Positions 51,846 through 60,951 of a stretch of 64,000 bases of DNA are shown piece by piece (the stretch's first letter is position 1; each line of letters opens with the position of its first letter). A program made the position numbers and the translations under genes. Origin of the DNA: CADEFQ01 sp050185195 (lineage in GTDB: Bacteria > Pseudomonadota > Gammaproteobacteria > Steroidobacterales > Steroidobacteraceae). The notes beneath the pieces were generated by a model. It saw nothing but the letters and a program-made list of their open reading frames with translations, ran no database searches and had not been told where the DNA came from. The stretch lies in assembly GCA_050185195.1 (NCBI GenBank), contig JBFWZQ010000009.1:62001-126000 (forward strand), read 5' to 3'.

Positions 51846-52907
51846 ATGCTGCAGCAATTCCTCGACATCCTCGCGCTGCCGATCGTCCAGACGACGATCT
51901 GGATCCTCGTCGTCACGGTGGGCGTGATCCTCTCGGTCGCCTTCGCGGTGCTGTTCGAACGCAAGATCATCGGCTGGATGCAGCTTCGCAAGGGACCGAA
52001 CCGGGTCGGCAGCATCTTCGGCATCTGGCCGGGGGTGTTCCAGGCCTTCGCCGACGTGCTGAAGCTGCTGATCAAGGAAGTGGTCGTCCCGACACGGGCC
52101 AACAAGTTCCTGTTCGGTCTCGCGCCGATCATCGCGCTCGTTCCGGCGCTCGCGACCTGGGCGGTCGTGCCGCTATCGCCGGAACTCGTGATCGCCGATA
52201 TCGACGCGGGCCTGCTGTACGTGCTCGCGCTCACCTCGATGGGCGTCTATGGCGTGATCATCGCCGGCTGGGCCGCGAACTCGAAGTACGCGTTCCTCGG
52301 TGCCATGCGTTCGGCCGCGCAGATCGTGGCCTACGAGATCGCGATGGGTTTCGCGCTCGTCGGCGTGGTGATGGCCGCGGGCAGCCTCAACCTCGGCGAG
52401 ATCGTTCGCAGCCAGGCGGGCGGGCCGCTCACCTGGAACGTGATCTGGCTGTTCCCGCTCGCGATCGTCTACATCATCTCGGGCGTGGCCGAGACCAATC
52501 GGGCACCGTTCGACGTCGCGGAAGGCGAGTCGGAGATCGTCGCCGGTTTCCACGTGGAATATTCGGGCATCGCGTTCGCGCTGTTCTTCCTCGCCGAATA
52601 CGCGAACATGCTGCTGATCTCGGCGCTCACCGCGGTCTTCTTCTTCGGTGGCTGGCTGTCGCCGTTCGACGGCTACCTGCCCGAAGGCAGCTGGCTCGCG
52701 CAGCCGAGCTTCCTCTGGCTCGGCATCAAGATCTCGGCGTACATGTTCTTCTATTACTGGTTGCGGGCGACTTTCCCGCGTTACCGATACGACCAGATCA
52801 TGCGCCTCGGCTGGAAAGTGCTGATCCCCGTGACGCTCGTGTGGATCGCGGTGGAGGGCGTCATGGCATATTACGAGGTCGGGCCGTGGAAGGTGCTGGC
52901 GCCATGA
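51846..52907 (+). CDS. nuoH: NADH-quinone oxidoreductase subunit H
   Basis: The membrane subunit (ND1) that forms the entrance of the quinone channel. The 353-residue product has eight or more membrane helices. Its conserved cytoplasmic loops include FERKIIGWMQLRKGPNRVG, SKYAFLGAMRSAAQIVAYE and ETNRAPFDVAEGESEIVAGF. Its stop overlaps the nuoI start by 4 bp. Confidence 0.96.
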   Translation: MLQQFLDILALPIVQTTIWILVVTVGVILSVAFAVLFERKIIGWMQLRKGPNRVGSIFGIWPGVFQAFADVLKLLIKEVVVPTRANKFLFGLAPIIALVPALATWAVVPLSPELVIADIDAGLLYVLALTSMGVYGVIIAGWAANSKYAFLGAMRSAAQIVAYEIAMGFALVGVVMAAGSLNLGEIVRSQAGGPLTWNVIWLFPLAIVYIISGVAETNRAPFDVAEGESEIVAGFHVEYSGIAFALFFLAEYANMLLISALTAVFFFGGWLSPFDGYLPEGSWLAQPSFLWLGIKISAYMFFYYWLRATFPRYRYDQIMRLGWKVLIPVTLVWIAVEGVMAYYEVGPWKVLAP

Positions 52908-53389
52908 GCATCCGCAGCGTTTTCAAGACGTTCCTGTTGTGGGAGCTGCTCGTCGGCCTCTCGGTCACCCTGCGCACGCTCTTTCGCAAGAAAGTCACGG
53001 TGAACTACCCCGAAGAGAAGACGCCGCAGTCGCCGCGCTTTCGCGGTTTGCACGCGCAGCGCCGCTATGCGAATGGCGAGGAACGCTGCATCGCCTGCAA
53101 GCTCTGCGAGGCAGTGTGCCCTGCGCTTGCGATCACCATCGAATCCGACATCGCGGCCGACGGCACGCGGCGCACCACCCGTTACGACATCGATCTCTTC
53201 AAGTGCATCTATTGCGGCTTCTGCGAGGAGGCCTGCCCGGTCGATGCGATCGTCGAGACGCGCATACACGAGTACCACATGGAGCATCGCGGCGAGAACA
53301 TCATGACGAAGGACAAGCTGCTCGCGGTGGGCGACCGCTACGAGGCCATGATCGCGGCCGACAAGGCCGCCGACGCGGCGTGGCGTTGA
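52904..53389 (+). CDS. nuoI: NADH-quinone oxidoreductase subunit I
   Basis: Ferredoxin-like subunit with clusters N6a and N6b. The 161-residue product has two CxxCxxCxxxCP motifs, CIACKLCEAVCP and CIYCGFCEEACP, and an amphipathic N-terminal helix that lies on the membrane. It starts within the nuoH stop. A 16-base gap with a strong ribosome-binding site separates it from nuoJ. Confidence 0.96.
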   Translation: MSIRSVFKTFLLWELLVGLSVTLRTLFRKKVTVNYPEEKTPQSPRFRGLHAQRRYANGEERCIACKLCEAVCPALAITIESDIAADGTRRTTRYDIDLFKCIYCGFCEEACPVDAIVETRIHEYHMEHRGENIMTKDKLLAVGDRYEAMIAADKAADAAWR

Positions 53390-53405
53390 GGGAAGGAGGA
53401 GCAAC

Positions 53406-54008
53406 GTGTTCGTGATGATCCTCTTCTATGCCTTCTCGGCAGTGTTGATCGCGGCCGCGCTGGGCGTCATCACGACGCGCAACCCGGTGTATTCGGCGCT
53501 GTGCCTCGTGCTCGCCTTCTTCACGAGCGCCGGCATCTGGTTGCTGATCGAGGCCGAGTTCCTCGCCATCGTGCTCGTGCTGGTCTACGTGGGTGCGGTG
53601 ATGGTGCTGTTCCTGTTCGTCGTGATGATGCTCGACGTGCGCGTCGAGGAACTGCGCCGCGGTTTCACGCGTTATGCCTGGCTCGGCTGGCTCACGGCCT
53701 TCGTGGTGATCCTCGAACTCGTCGGTGTGATTGCCGCGCGGCGCCTCGGCGTCGACGCGACCAAGGCGCCGGCACCGTTGCCGGCGGATTATGGCAACAC
53801 GCATGAACTCGGCACGGTGCTCTACACGAAGTATGTCTATGCCTTCGAACTCGCCGCCGTGCTGCTGCTCGTCGCGATCGTCGCGGCGATCGCGCTCACG
53901 ATGCGCAAGCGGCCCGGCCTCAAGGTGCAGGACATCGCCGGGCAGGTGGCGGTGCGCGCGAAGGATCGCGTGCGGCTCGTGAAGGTGGACCCGGAGTCGC
54001 GGCCATGA
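53406..54008 (+). CDS. nuoJ: NADH-quinone oxidoreductase subunit J
   Basis: Membrane subunit (ND6) with five helices in 200 residues, including the conserved VLVYVGAVMVLFLFVVMML segment with a Tyr/Gly/Ala hinge that links the quinone site to the proton channels. The GTG start has a strong GGAAGGAGG ribosome-binding site. It overlaps nuoK by 4 bp. Confidence 0.94.
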   Translation: MFVMILFYAFSAVLIAAALGVITTRNPVYSALCLVLAFFTSAGIWLLIEAEFLAIVLVLVYVGAVMVLFLFVVMMLDVRVEELRRGFTRYAWLGWLTAFVVILELVGVIAARRLGVDATKAPAPLPADYGNTHELGTVLYTKYVYAFELAAVLLLVAIVAAIALTMRKRPGLKVQDIAGQVAVRAKDRVRLVKVDPESRP

Positions 54009-54310
54009 TCACGCTTGCCCACGTGCTGACGCTGTCGGCGGTGCTGTTCGCGATCGCGGTCGCCGGCATCTTCCTCAATCGCAAGAACGTCATCCTGCTG
54101 CTGATGTGCATCGAGCTGCTGCTGCTCGGCGCGAACTTCAACTTCGTCGCCTTCTCGCGCTACCTCGGCGACCTCTCCGGCCAGGTGTTCGTGTTCTTCG
54201 TGCTCACCGTGGCGGCCGCCGAGTCGGCGATCGGGCTGGCGATCCTCGTCGTGCTCTTCCGGCACCGGCAGAGCATCAACGTCGACGACCTGGACACCCT
54301 GAAGGGCTGA
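54005..54310 (+). CDS. nuoK: NADH-quinone oxidoreductase subunit K
   Basis: Small membrane subunit (ND4L) of 101 residues with three helices and the two conserved acidic residues in LLMCIELLLLGANFNFVAF and VAAAESAIGLAI that take part in proton transfer. It sits between nuoJ (ATGA overlap) and nuoL. Confidence 0.95.
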   Translation: MITLAHVLTLSAVLFAIAVAGIFLNRKNVILLLMCIELLLLGANFNFVAFSRYLGDLSGQVFVFFVLTVAAAESAIGLAILVVLFRHRQSINVDDLDTLKG

Positions 54311-54316
54311 GTGGCG

Positions 54317-56317
54317 ATGACACCGAACCTGCTGATCGCCATTCCGCTGCTGCCGCTGCTCGCGGCGCTGCTCGCCGGGCTCGCGGGCCGCCGGATCGGC
54401 CGCGCCGCGTCGGCCGGCGTCACGATCCTCGCCGTCGGCACGTCCTGCGTGCTGTCGCTCTACGTCGCGAAGCTGATCTTCGGTGATGGCGCGCCGGCCT
54501 GGGACGGCACCGTCTATGAATGGCTCGTGACCGACGGCGTGCGCATCCAGGTCGGCTTCCTGGTCGACCGGCTGACGGCACTGATGATGGTCGTCGTGAC
54601 CTTCGTGTCGTTCTGCGTGCACGTCTACACCATCGGTTACATGCGCGAGGACGACGGCTTCCAGCGGTTCTTCAGCTACATCTCGCTGTTCACGTTCGCG
54701 ATGCTGATGCTCGTGATGTCGAACAATTTCATGCAGCTGTTCTTCGGCTGGGAAGCGGTCGGCGTCGTGTCCTACCTGCTGATCGGCTTCTGGTACACGC
54801 GCCCGACGGCGATCCACGCGAACCTGAAGGCCTTCCTGGTCAACCGCGTCGGGGACTTCGGCTTCGTGCTGGGCATCGCGGGTGTCGCCTACTTCACCCA
54901 TTCCCTCGACTACAAGGACGCCTTCGAGATCGCGCCGTCGCTGGCCGGCGTGCAGTTCCCGCTGACCGCGGCGACCAGCGTTTCCGCGCTCACGCTGATC
55001 TGCATCTGCCTGTTCGTCGGCGCCATGGGCAAGTCGGCGCAGATGCCGTTGCACGTGTGGCTGCCGGATTCGATGGAAGGCCCGACGCCGATTTCGGCGC
55101 TGATCCACGCCGCGACCATGGTGACGGCGGGCATCTTCATGGTGGCGCGCATGTCGCCGCTGTTCGAGTTCTCCGAGGCCGCGCTCTCCTTCGTGCTCGT
55201 GGTCGGGGCGACCACCGCGTTCTTCATGGGCCTGCTCGGCGTCGTCAACAACGACATCAAGCGCGTGATCGCGTATTCGACGCTCTCGCAGCTCGGATAC
55301 ATGACGGTGGCGCTGGGCGCGTCGGCCTACAGCGTGGCCATCTTCCACCTGATGACGCATGCCTTCTTCAAGGCGCTGCTGTTCCTCGCCGCCGGCTCGG
55401 TCATCATCGGCATGCACCACGAACAGGACATGCGCAAGATGGGCGGGCTCGCGAAGTACATGCCGGTGACCGCGATCACCTGCTGGATCGGCTCGCTGGC
55501 GCTGATCGGCACGCCGTTCTTCTCGGGCTTCTATTCAAAGGATGCGCTGATCGAGGCGGTGGGCGAATCGCACCGCTGGGGCGCCACCTACGCCTACTAC
55601 TGCGTGCTGGGCGGCGTGTTCGTGACGGCGCTGTACACCTTCCGGCTCATCTTCATGACCTTCCACGGCAAGGAACGCTTTGCGCAGGCCCATGCCGACC
55701 ACGGTGACCACGGGGACGCGCACGGCCACGACCATGGCGGCACGCCCCACGAAAGCCCGTGGGTCGTGACCGCGCCGCTCGTTGCCCTCGCCATCCCGTC
55801 GATCGTCATCGGTTACCTGACGATCGGCCCGTTGCTGTTCGGCGGTGCCTTCGGCGACTCGATCTTCGTGAGCGAGGCGAACGACGTCGTCGCCGAACTC
55901 GGCCACGGGTACCACGGGCCGGTGGCGTTCGCGCTGCATGGCTTGCAGGCGTGGCCGTTCTGGCTGGCGCTCGCCGGCGTGCTGACGGCGTGGTTCCTCT
56001 ATCTCAGGAATCCGCCGCTCGCCGACCGGCTGGCCGGGCGCCTGTCGGCCGTGCGCACGGTGCTCGTCAACAAGTATTACTTCGACTGGGCGAACGAAAA
56101 GCTGGTCGCGCCGCTCGCGCGGCTCATCGGCCGGTTGCTCTGGAAGGGCGGCGACCAGATGCTGATCGACGGCGCGCTCGTGAACGGCTCGGCGAAGTTC
56201 GTCGGCTGGATGGCGATGACGGGCCGCCGGATCCAGACGGGGTATCTCTACACATATGCATTCTGGATGGTCATCGGGCTCGCAGTCCTCCTGGGCTGGT
56301 TCCTGATCCGGGCCTGA
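54317..56317 (+). CDS. nuoL: NADH-quinone oxidoreductase subunit L
   Basis: Distal antiporter-like proton pump subunit (ND5). The 666-residue product has some 15 helices. It has the pump Glu in FFGWEAVGVVSYLLIGFW, the Lys-containing segment MGKSAQMPLHVWLPDSMEGP and the Lys in NNDIKRVIAYSTLSQLGYM, plus the long lateral helix at the C-terminus. A short His/Asp-rich loop (around residues 458-475) is inserted before helix 14. A GTG two codons earlier (54311) is an alternative start; GAAGGG favours the ATG slightly. Confidence 0.95.
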   Translation: MTPNLLIAIPLLPLLAALLAGLAGRRIGRAASAGVTILAVGTSCVLSLYVAKLIFGDGAPAWDGTVYEWLVTDGVRIQVGFLVDRLTALMMVVVTFVSFCVHVYTIGYMREDDGFQRFFSYISLFTFAMLMLVMSNNFMQLFFGWEAVGVVSYLLIGFWYTRPTAIHANLKAFLVNRVGDFGFVLGIAGVAYFTHSLDYKDAFEIAPSLAGVQFPLTAATSVSALTLICICLFVGAMGKSAQMPLHVWLPDSMEGPTPISALIHAATMVTAGIFMVARMSPLFEFSEAALSFVLVVGATTAFFMGLLGVVNNDIKRVIAYSTLSQLGYMTVALGASAYSVAIFHLMTHAFFKALLFLAAGSVIIGMHHEQDMRKMGGLAKYMPVTAITCWIGSLALIGTPFFSGFYSKDALIEAVGESHRWGATYAYYCVLGGVFVTALYTFRLIFMTFHGKERFAQAHADHGDHGDAHGHDHGGTPHESPWVVTAPLVALAIPSIVIGYLTIGPLLFGGAFGDSIFVSEANDVVAELGHGYHGPVAFALHGLQAWPFWLALAGVLTAWFLYLRNPPLADRLAGRLSAVRTVLVNKYYFDWANEKLVAPLARLIGRLLWKGGDQMLIDGALVNGSAKFVGWMAMTGRRIQTGYLYTYAFWMVIGLAVLLGWFLIRA

Positions 56318-56332
56318 CGGGGTCACACGCGC

Positions 56333-57850
56333 ATGCAGGGTTTCGGCATACTTTCGGTTCTCGTGTGGCTGCCCATCGCCGGCGGCGTCGCGGTGCTCGC
56401 GCTCGGCGACCGGCGCGCCGCGGCGGCGCGCTGGGTCGCGCTCGCGGTCGCGCTCGCCACCGTCGCGATCACGATCCCGCTCTGGATGGGCTTCGACCGG
56501 GGTACCGCCGAATTCCAGTTCGTCGAGCGTCTGCCTTGGATCACGGCGTTCAACTCCTGGTACCACCTCGGCGTCGACGGCATCTCGCTGCCGCTGATCG
56601 TGCTGACCGCGGTGATGACCGTGCCGGTCATTATCGCGGCGTGGAGCGTCATCGAGAAACGGCCCGCGCAGTACTACGCCGCCTTCCTCATCATGGCGGG
56701 CCTGATGATCGGCGTGTTCGCGGCGATCGACGGGCTGCTGTTCTACTTCTTCTGGGAAGCGATGCTGATCCCGATGTTCCTGATCATCGGGGTGTGGGGC
56801 GGTCCGCGGCGCGTCTACGCGACGATCAAGTTCTTCCTGTACACCTTCCTCGGCTCGGTGCTGATGCTGGTGGCGCTGATCTACCTCTACGTGCAGGGCG
56901 GCGACTACTCGCTGCGCGCGCTGCATGAGCTGCCGCTCACCCTGGTCGAGCAGCGCTGGATCTTCCTCGCGTTCCTCGCGGCGTTTGCCGTCAAGGTGCC
57001 GATGTGGCCGGTGCACACCTGGTTGCCGGATGCGCACGTCGAGGCGCCCACCGGCGGATCGGTGATCCTCGCGGCCATCATGCTGAAGATGGGCGGTTAC
57101 GGCTTCCTGCGCTTCAGCCTGCCGATCACGCCGGACGCGAGCCGCGAGCTCGACTGGCTGATGATCGCGCTGTCGCTGACCGCGGTCGTCTACATCAGCT
57201 TCGTCGCACTCGTGCAGACGGACATGAAGAAGCTGATCGCCTATTCGTCGATCGCGCACATGGGCTTCGTGACGCTCGGCTCGTTCATCGCGTGGGACAT
57301 CGCGGAATCGACCGGCACGCTGCACGGGGCCGGCATGGGCCTCGATGGCGCGATGGTGCAGATGGTGTCGCACGGCCTGATCTCGGGTGCCATGTTCCTC
57401 TGCGTCGGCGTGATGTACGACCGCGTGCACAGCCGGGAAATCTCGGCCTATGGCGGCGTCATCAACACGATGCCGAAGTTCGCCGGCTTCATGGTGCTGT
57501 TTGCGCTCGCGAATTCCGGCGTGCCGGGCACCTCTGGCTTCGTCGGCGAGTTCCTCGTGATCATCGCGAGCTTCAAGGCGAATTTCTGGTACGCCTTCCT
57601 CGTCGCCACGATCCTCATCCTGGGCGCCGCCTACACCCTCTGGCTCGTCAAGCGCGTGATCTACGGCCCAGTGGCCAACGAGCACGTCGCGCAGATGCAG
57701 GACCTCAACGGCCGCGAACTGGTCGTGCTCGGCTCGCTGGCCGTGGGCGTGCTCGTGCTCGGCGTCTGGCCGGCACCGCTGCTCGAGGTCATGCAGAGCT
57801 CCATCCATCACCTCGTCGAACAGATGACGACGAGCAAGCTGCCCCTCTGA
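56333..57850 (+). CDS. nuoM: NADH-quinone oxidoreductase subunit M
   Basis: Antiporter-like proton pump subunit (ND4), 505 residues, about 14 helices. Conserved points are the Glu in FFWEAMLIPMFLIIG, the Lys in AVKVPMWPVHTWLPDAHVEAP and the Lys in QTDMKKLIAYSSIAHMG. It lies 15 bases after nuoL and 12 bases before nuoN in the same operon. Confidence 0.95.
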   Translation: MQGFGILSVLVWLPIAGGVAVLALGDRRAAAARWVALAVALATVAITIPLWMGFDRGTAEFQFVERLPWITAFNSWYHLGVDGISLPLIVLTAVMTVPVIIAAWSVIEKRPAQYYAAFLIMAGLMIGVFAAIDGLLFYFFWEAMLIPMFLIIGVWGGPRRVYATIKFFLYTFLGSVLMLVALIYLYVQGGDYSLRALHELPLTLVEQRWIFLAFLAAFAVKVPMWPVHTWLPDAHVEAPTGGSVILAAIMLKMGGYGFLRFSLPITPDASRELDWLMIALSLTAVVYISFVALVQTDMKKLIAYSSIAHMGFVTLGSFIAWDIAESTGTLHGAGMGLDGAMVQMVSHGLISGAMFLCVGVMYDRVHSREISAYGGVINTMPKFAGFMVLFALANSGVPGTSGFVGEFLVIIASFKANFWYAFLVATILILGAAYTLWLVKRVIYGPVANEHVAQMQDLNGRELVVLGSLAVGVLVLGVWPAPLLEVMQSSIHHLVEQMTTSKLPL

Positions 57851-57862
57851 GGCCGACGCCCG

Positions 57863-59308
57863 ATGCCCGACATGCAGACGTACTGGTCGACGATCGCCCC
57901 CGCGGCGCCGGAGATGTATCTCACGGCGATGATCTGCGCGATCCTGCTGCTCGACGTGTTCGCCGGCGGCGCGAAGCGGCCGCGGCTCACCGCCACGGTG
58001 ACGCTGCTGGCGCTCGCGACGCTTGCCTGGGTGGCCATCCAGTACGGCGGCGTCGCGGTGCGTACCACGCTGTTCGACGGCCTGTACGTCGCCGACCCGC
58101 TCGCGCTCGTGCTGAAGCTCGCGGGCCTGCTGTTCACCGCGGTGGCCTTGCTGTACTCCGGGCCGGCCCTCGCGCGCCGGGGCATCGCGGGCGGCGAGTA
58201 CTACGTGCTCGCGCTGACGGCGCTGCTCGGCATCTTCGTGCTCGCCTCGGCGGGCAACCTGCTGTCGCTGTACATCGGCGTCGAGCTGCTCGCGCTTTCG
58301 CTCTACGCGATGATCGCCTTCGACCGCGAGTCGGCGGTGTCCACCGAAGCGGCGATGAAGTACCTCGTGCTCGGTTCGCTCGCCTCCGGCATGCTGCTCT
58401 ACGGCATCTCGCTGGTCTACGGCCTGACGGGCACGCTCGACCTCGCGGAAGTGGCCCAGCGGCTCACCGCCGAGCCGAGCCTCGGCATGATCGTCGGCGT
58501 CGCCTTCGTCGTCGTGGCGATCGCGTTCAAGTTCGGCGCCGCGCCGTTCCACATGTGGGTGCCGGACGTGTACCACGGCGCCCCGACCGCGGTGACCCTG
58601 TTCGTCTCGACGGCGCCGAAGTTCGCGTACTTCGCGCTCGCCTACCGACTCCTGTCGCAGGGACTCGACGGCGTCTCGCCCACCTGGACCCTCATGCTCG
58701 CCGCGCTCGCCGTGGCGTCGCTTGCGGTGGGCAACGTGTTCGCCATCGCGCAGTCGAACCTGAAGCGCATGCTGGCCTACTCGGCGATTGCCAACGTCGG
58801 CTTCATCCTGCTCGGCTTCACGACGGGCACCGCCGCGGGCTACCAGGCCGCGCTCTACTACACGATCGTCTACGTGCTGATGGCGCTCGGTTCCTTCGGC
58901 GTGATCCTGCTCGCGAGCCGCCGCGGCTTCGAGGCCGACGAACTCGAGGACTACAAGGGCCTTGCCGCGCGTGACCCGCTGCTGGCCCTCGGCATGATGA
59001 TGCTGATGTTCTCGACGGCCGGGGTGCCACCCTTCGTCGGCTTCTGGGCGAAGCTCGCGATCTTCGAGGCGCTGTGGGAAGCCGGGTCGCTCGTGCTCGT
59101 CGTGATCGCTGCGATCGCCTCGGTGATCGGCGCCTTCTACTACATTCGCGTCGTCAAGCTGATGTACTTCGACGACGCGCCCGCCCAGCCGCGTGGCGAA
59201 GCGGGTGCGTCGTTGCGCTTCGTGCTTGGCCTGAACGCGCTGGCCGCCTTGGCGCTCGGCATCGTGCCGGGCGTCCTCATCGATCTCTGTCGCAACGTAC
59301 TGGGGTAG
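57863..59308 (+). CDS. nuoN: NADH-quinone oxidoreductase subunit N
   Basis: Last complex I subunit (ND2), 481 residues, about 14 helices, and the third antiporter-like pump. The conserved Lys is in AFKFGAAPFHMWVPDVYHGAP, the Glu in YIGVELLALSLYAMIAF and the later Lys in QSNLKRMLAYSAIANVG. The peptidase gene follows after five bases, so it may be read from the nuo promoter. Confidence 0.95.
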   Translation: MPDMQTYWSTIAPAAPEMYLTAMICAILLLDVFAGGAKRPRLTATVTLLALATLAWVAIQYGGVAVRTTLFDGLYVADPLALVLKLAGLLFTAVALLYSGPALARRGIAGGEYYVLALTALLGIFVLASAGNLLSLYIGVELLALSLYAMIAFDRESAVSTEAAMKYLVLGSLASGMLLYGISLVYGLTGTLDLAEVAQRLTAEPSLGMIVGVAFVVVAIAFKFGAAPFHMWVPDVYHGAPTAVTLFVSTAPKFAYFALAYRLLSQGLDGVSPTWTLMLAALAVASLAVGNVFAIAQSNLKRMLAYSAIANVGFILLGFTTGTAAGYQAALYYTIVYVLMALGSFGVILLASRRGFEADELEDYKGLAARDPLLALGMMMLMFSTAGVPPFVGFWAKLAIFEALWEAGSLVLVVIAAIASVIGAFYYIRVVKLMYFDDAPAQPRGEAGASLRFVLGLNALAALALGIVPGVLIDLCRNVLG

Positions 59309-59313
59309 CAGCC

Positions 59314-60813
59314 ATGGAACACGTCGGCCGTCGTGAGTTCGTCCAGGGAACCCTCGGAGCCGGCGCATTGCTCGCCGCCGCGCCTGCCGCGCTCGGAGCC
59401 GCCCGGCTCGAGCATGTCTACGCGCAAATCGGCAAGGGCCACGACGCCGCCGTCGTGCGCCTGCAGGACTGGATCCGCCAGATCACCATCGCGGCCGAAA
59501 ACCGGGGCATCGAGGACGGCTGCCGCTACATGATGCAGCTCGCCCGCGACGCCGGCTTCCAGCACGTGGAGCGTGTCCCGACCCGCGGCCACCCGTCGGT
59601 GTTCGCCACGCTCGATGCGGGCGCGAAACGCACGCTGGGCGTGTACTTCATGTACGACGTCAAGCAGGTCGACCCCGCGGAATGGTCGTCACCGCCGTGG
59701 GAAGCGCGCCTCGTCGACATGCCGGGCCTCGGCAAGGCGGTCATGGGTCGCGGGGCTGTGAACCAGAAGGGACCCCAGGCCTCGTTCCTGTCGGCGCTGC
59801 ACGCCATCCGTGCGGCGGGGCGCAAGCTCCCGGTCAACCTCGTGCTGATCGCCGAGAGCGAGGAAGAGATCGGTTCGCCGCACTTCCCCGACGCCGTACT
59901 CGCGCCGCAGGTGCGCGCGGCCCTCGAAAAGTGCGTCGGCATCTTCATGCCCGAGGCCGCGCAGTCGCTCGATGGCACGGTGACTGTGTCGCTCGGCGCG
60001 AAGGGTGTCGTGGAACTCGAACTCGTGTCGAGCGGCGAGAAGTGGGGGCGCGGCCCGTCGCAGGACGTGCATTCCAGCAACCGCGCGCGGCTCGACAGCC
60101 CGGCTTTCCACCTCGTACAGGCGCTCGGCACGCTGGTCGACGAGAAGGGCGATCCGGCGATCGACGGCTGGTGGGACGACGTGCGCCCGCTGTCGGCGGC
60201 CGAGGAATCGATGCTCGATGTCGCGGCGAAGCGCATGAACGAGGTGAGCGCCAAGCGGTCGATGGGCGTGACCCACTGGGCGCGCAACGCCGACTGGCGC
60301 CAGGCGCTCGAGGACCTGTGCGCGCGCCCCACCGTGAACATCGAAGGCCTCGTGGGCGGTTATACGGGGCAGGGCGGCAAGACCGTGCTGCCGCATCGCG
60401 CCGTGGCGAAGCTCGATTTCCGGCTCGTGCCCGACATGACCCGCGAGGGTTCGGTCGCGAAGCTGAAGGCCTATCTCGCGAAGCGCGGCTACGGCGACAT
60501 CGAAGTCAACGTGAGCGGGGGCTACGACCCGACGACCACGCCCGCCGATTCGGCGCTCATCCGCACGATCGCGCGGGTGTACGAATCCGGGGGCATCGAC
60601 CCGATCTACTGGCCGCGCCGCGGCGGCTCCTGGCCCGGCTTCGTTTTCACCGGTGCGCCGCTCAAGCTGCCGGCGGCGCATTTCGGCCTGGGCCACGGCC
60701 TGCATGCGCACGCCCCGGACGAGTACTACCTGATCGAGTCGACGAACCCGAAGATCGCGGGTATCGACGGGGCGGTCCGCTCGTTCGTGCAGTGCCTCTA
60801 CGCGCTCGCCTGA
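59314..60813 (+). CDS. Tat-exported M20-family peptidase-like protein with altered metal site
   Basis: A 499-residue M20/carnosinase-like hydrolase. The N-terminus has a twin-arginine export signal (GRREFVQG followed by a hydrophobic Ala/Leu stretch to about residue 30), so it is probably folded before export. The M20 scaffold is clear (YDVKQVDPAEWSSPPW, GRGAVNQKGP, ESEEEIGSPHF, DVHSSN, a C-terminal HAHAPDEY). Compared with the usual HxD and GRGASDDKG motifs, the first metal-binding His is Met and the bridging Asp is Asn, while the catalytic Glu remains. Activity may be changed or may use one metal. It starts five bases after nuoN. Confidence 0.8.
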   Translation: MEHVGRREFVQGTLGAGALLAAAPAALGAARLEHVYAQIGKGHDAAVVRLQDWIRQITIAAENRGIEDGCRYMMQLARDAGFQHVERVPTRGHPSVFATLDAGAKRTLGVYFMYDVKQVDPAEWSSPPWEARLVDMPGLGKAVMGRGAVNQKGPQASFLSALHAIRAAGRKLPVNLVLIAESEEEIGSPHFPDAVLAPQVRAALEKCVGIFMPEAAQSLDGTVTVSLGAKGVVELELVSSGEKWGRGPSQDVHSSNRARLDSPAFHLVQALGTLVDEKGDPAIDGWWDDVRPLSAAEESMLDVAAKRMNEVSAKRSMGVTHWARNADWRQALEDLCARPTVNIEGLVGGYTGQGGKTVLPHRAVAKLDFRLVPDMTREGSVAKLKAYLAKRGYGDIEVNVSGGYDPTTTPADSALIRTIARVYESGGIDPIYWPRRGGSWPGFVFTGAPLKLPAAHFGLGHGLHAHAPDEYYLIESTNPKIAGIDGAVRSFVQCLYALA

Positions 60814-60830
60814 CGCGGCTCGAACACGGG

Positions 60831-60859
60831 TTGTGTTGACGGGGCCGTACCGCTAAGAT
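60831..60859 (+). promoter_or_regulatory. promoter of the initiator tRNA gene
   Basis: TTGTGT (60831-60836), 17 bases, TAAGAT (60854-60859), with the tRNA 5' end 15 bases downstream. The -35 box is weak (three of six matches); an overlapping TTGACG at 60835-60840 has poorer spacing. Confidence 0.4.
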
Positions 60860-60874
60860 GCGCGCCCCTACTGG

Positions 60875-60951
60875 TGCGGGGTGGAGCAGTCTGGCAGCTC
60901 GTCGGGCTCATAACCCGAAGGTCGCAGGTTCAAATCCTGCCCCCGCTACCA
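60875..60951 (+). tRNA. initiator tRNA-fMet (anticodon CAT)
   Basis: 77 nt including encoded CCA. The anticodon stem has the three G-C pairs of initiators (TCGGGCTCATAACCCGA), and the first acceptor pair is a mismatch (T1 with T72), which keeps the initiator from elongation. The T-loop TTCAAAT is standard. The antisense strand of its 3' half encodes the end of the neighbouring integrase, and the gene is the insertion site of the integrative element to the right. Confidence 0.95.

Noticed and set aside
55535..59368. Very long minus-strand frame antisense to nuoL, nuoM and nuoN
   Set aside because: The peptide is a His/Arg/Glu/Asp-rich low-complexity string typical of antisense reading of membrane proteins; the nuo genes explain the region.
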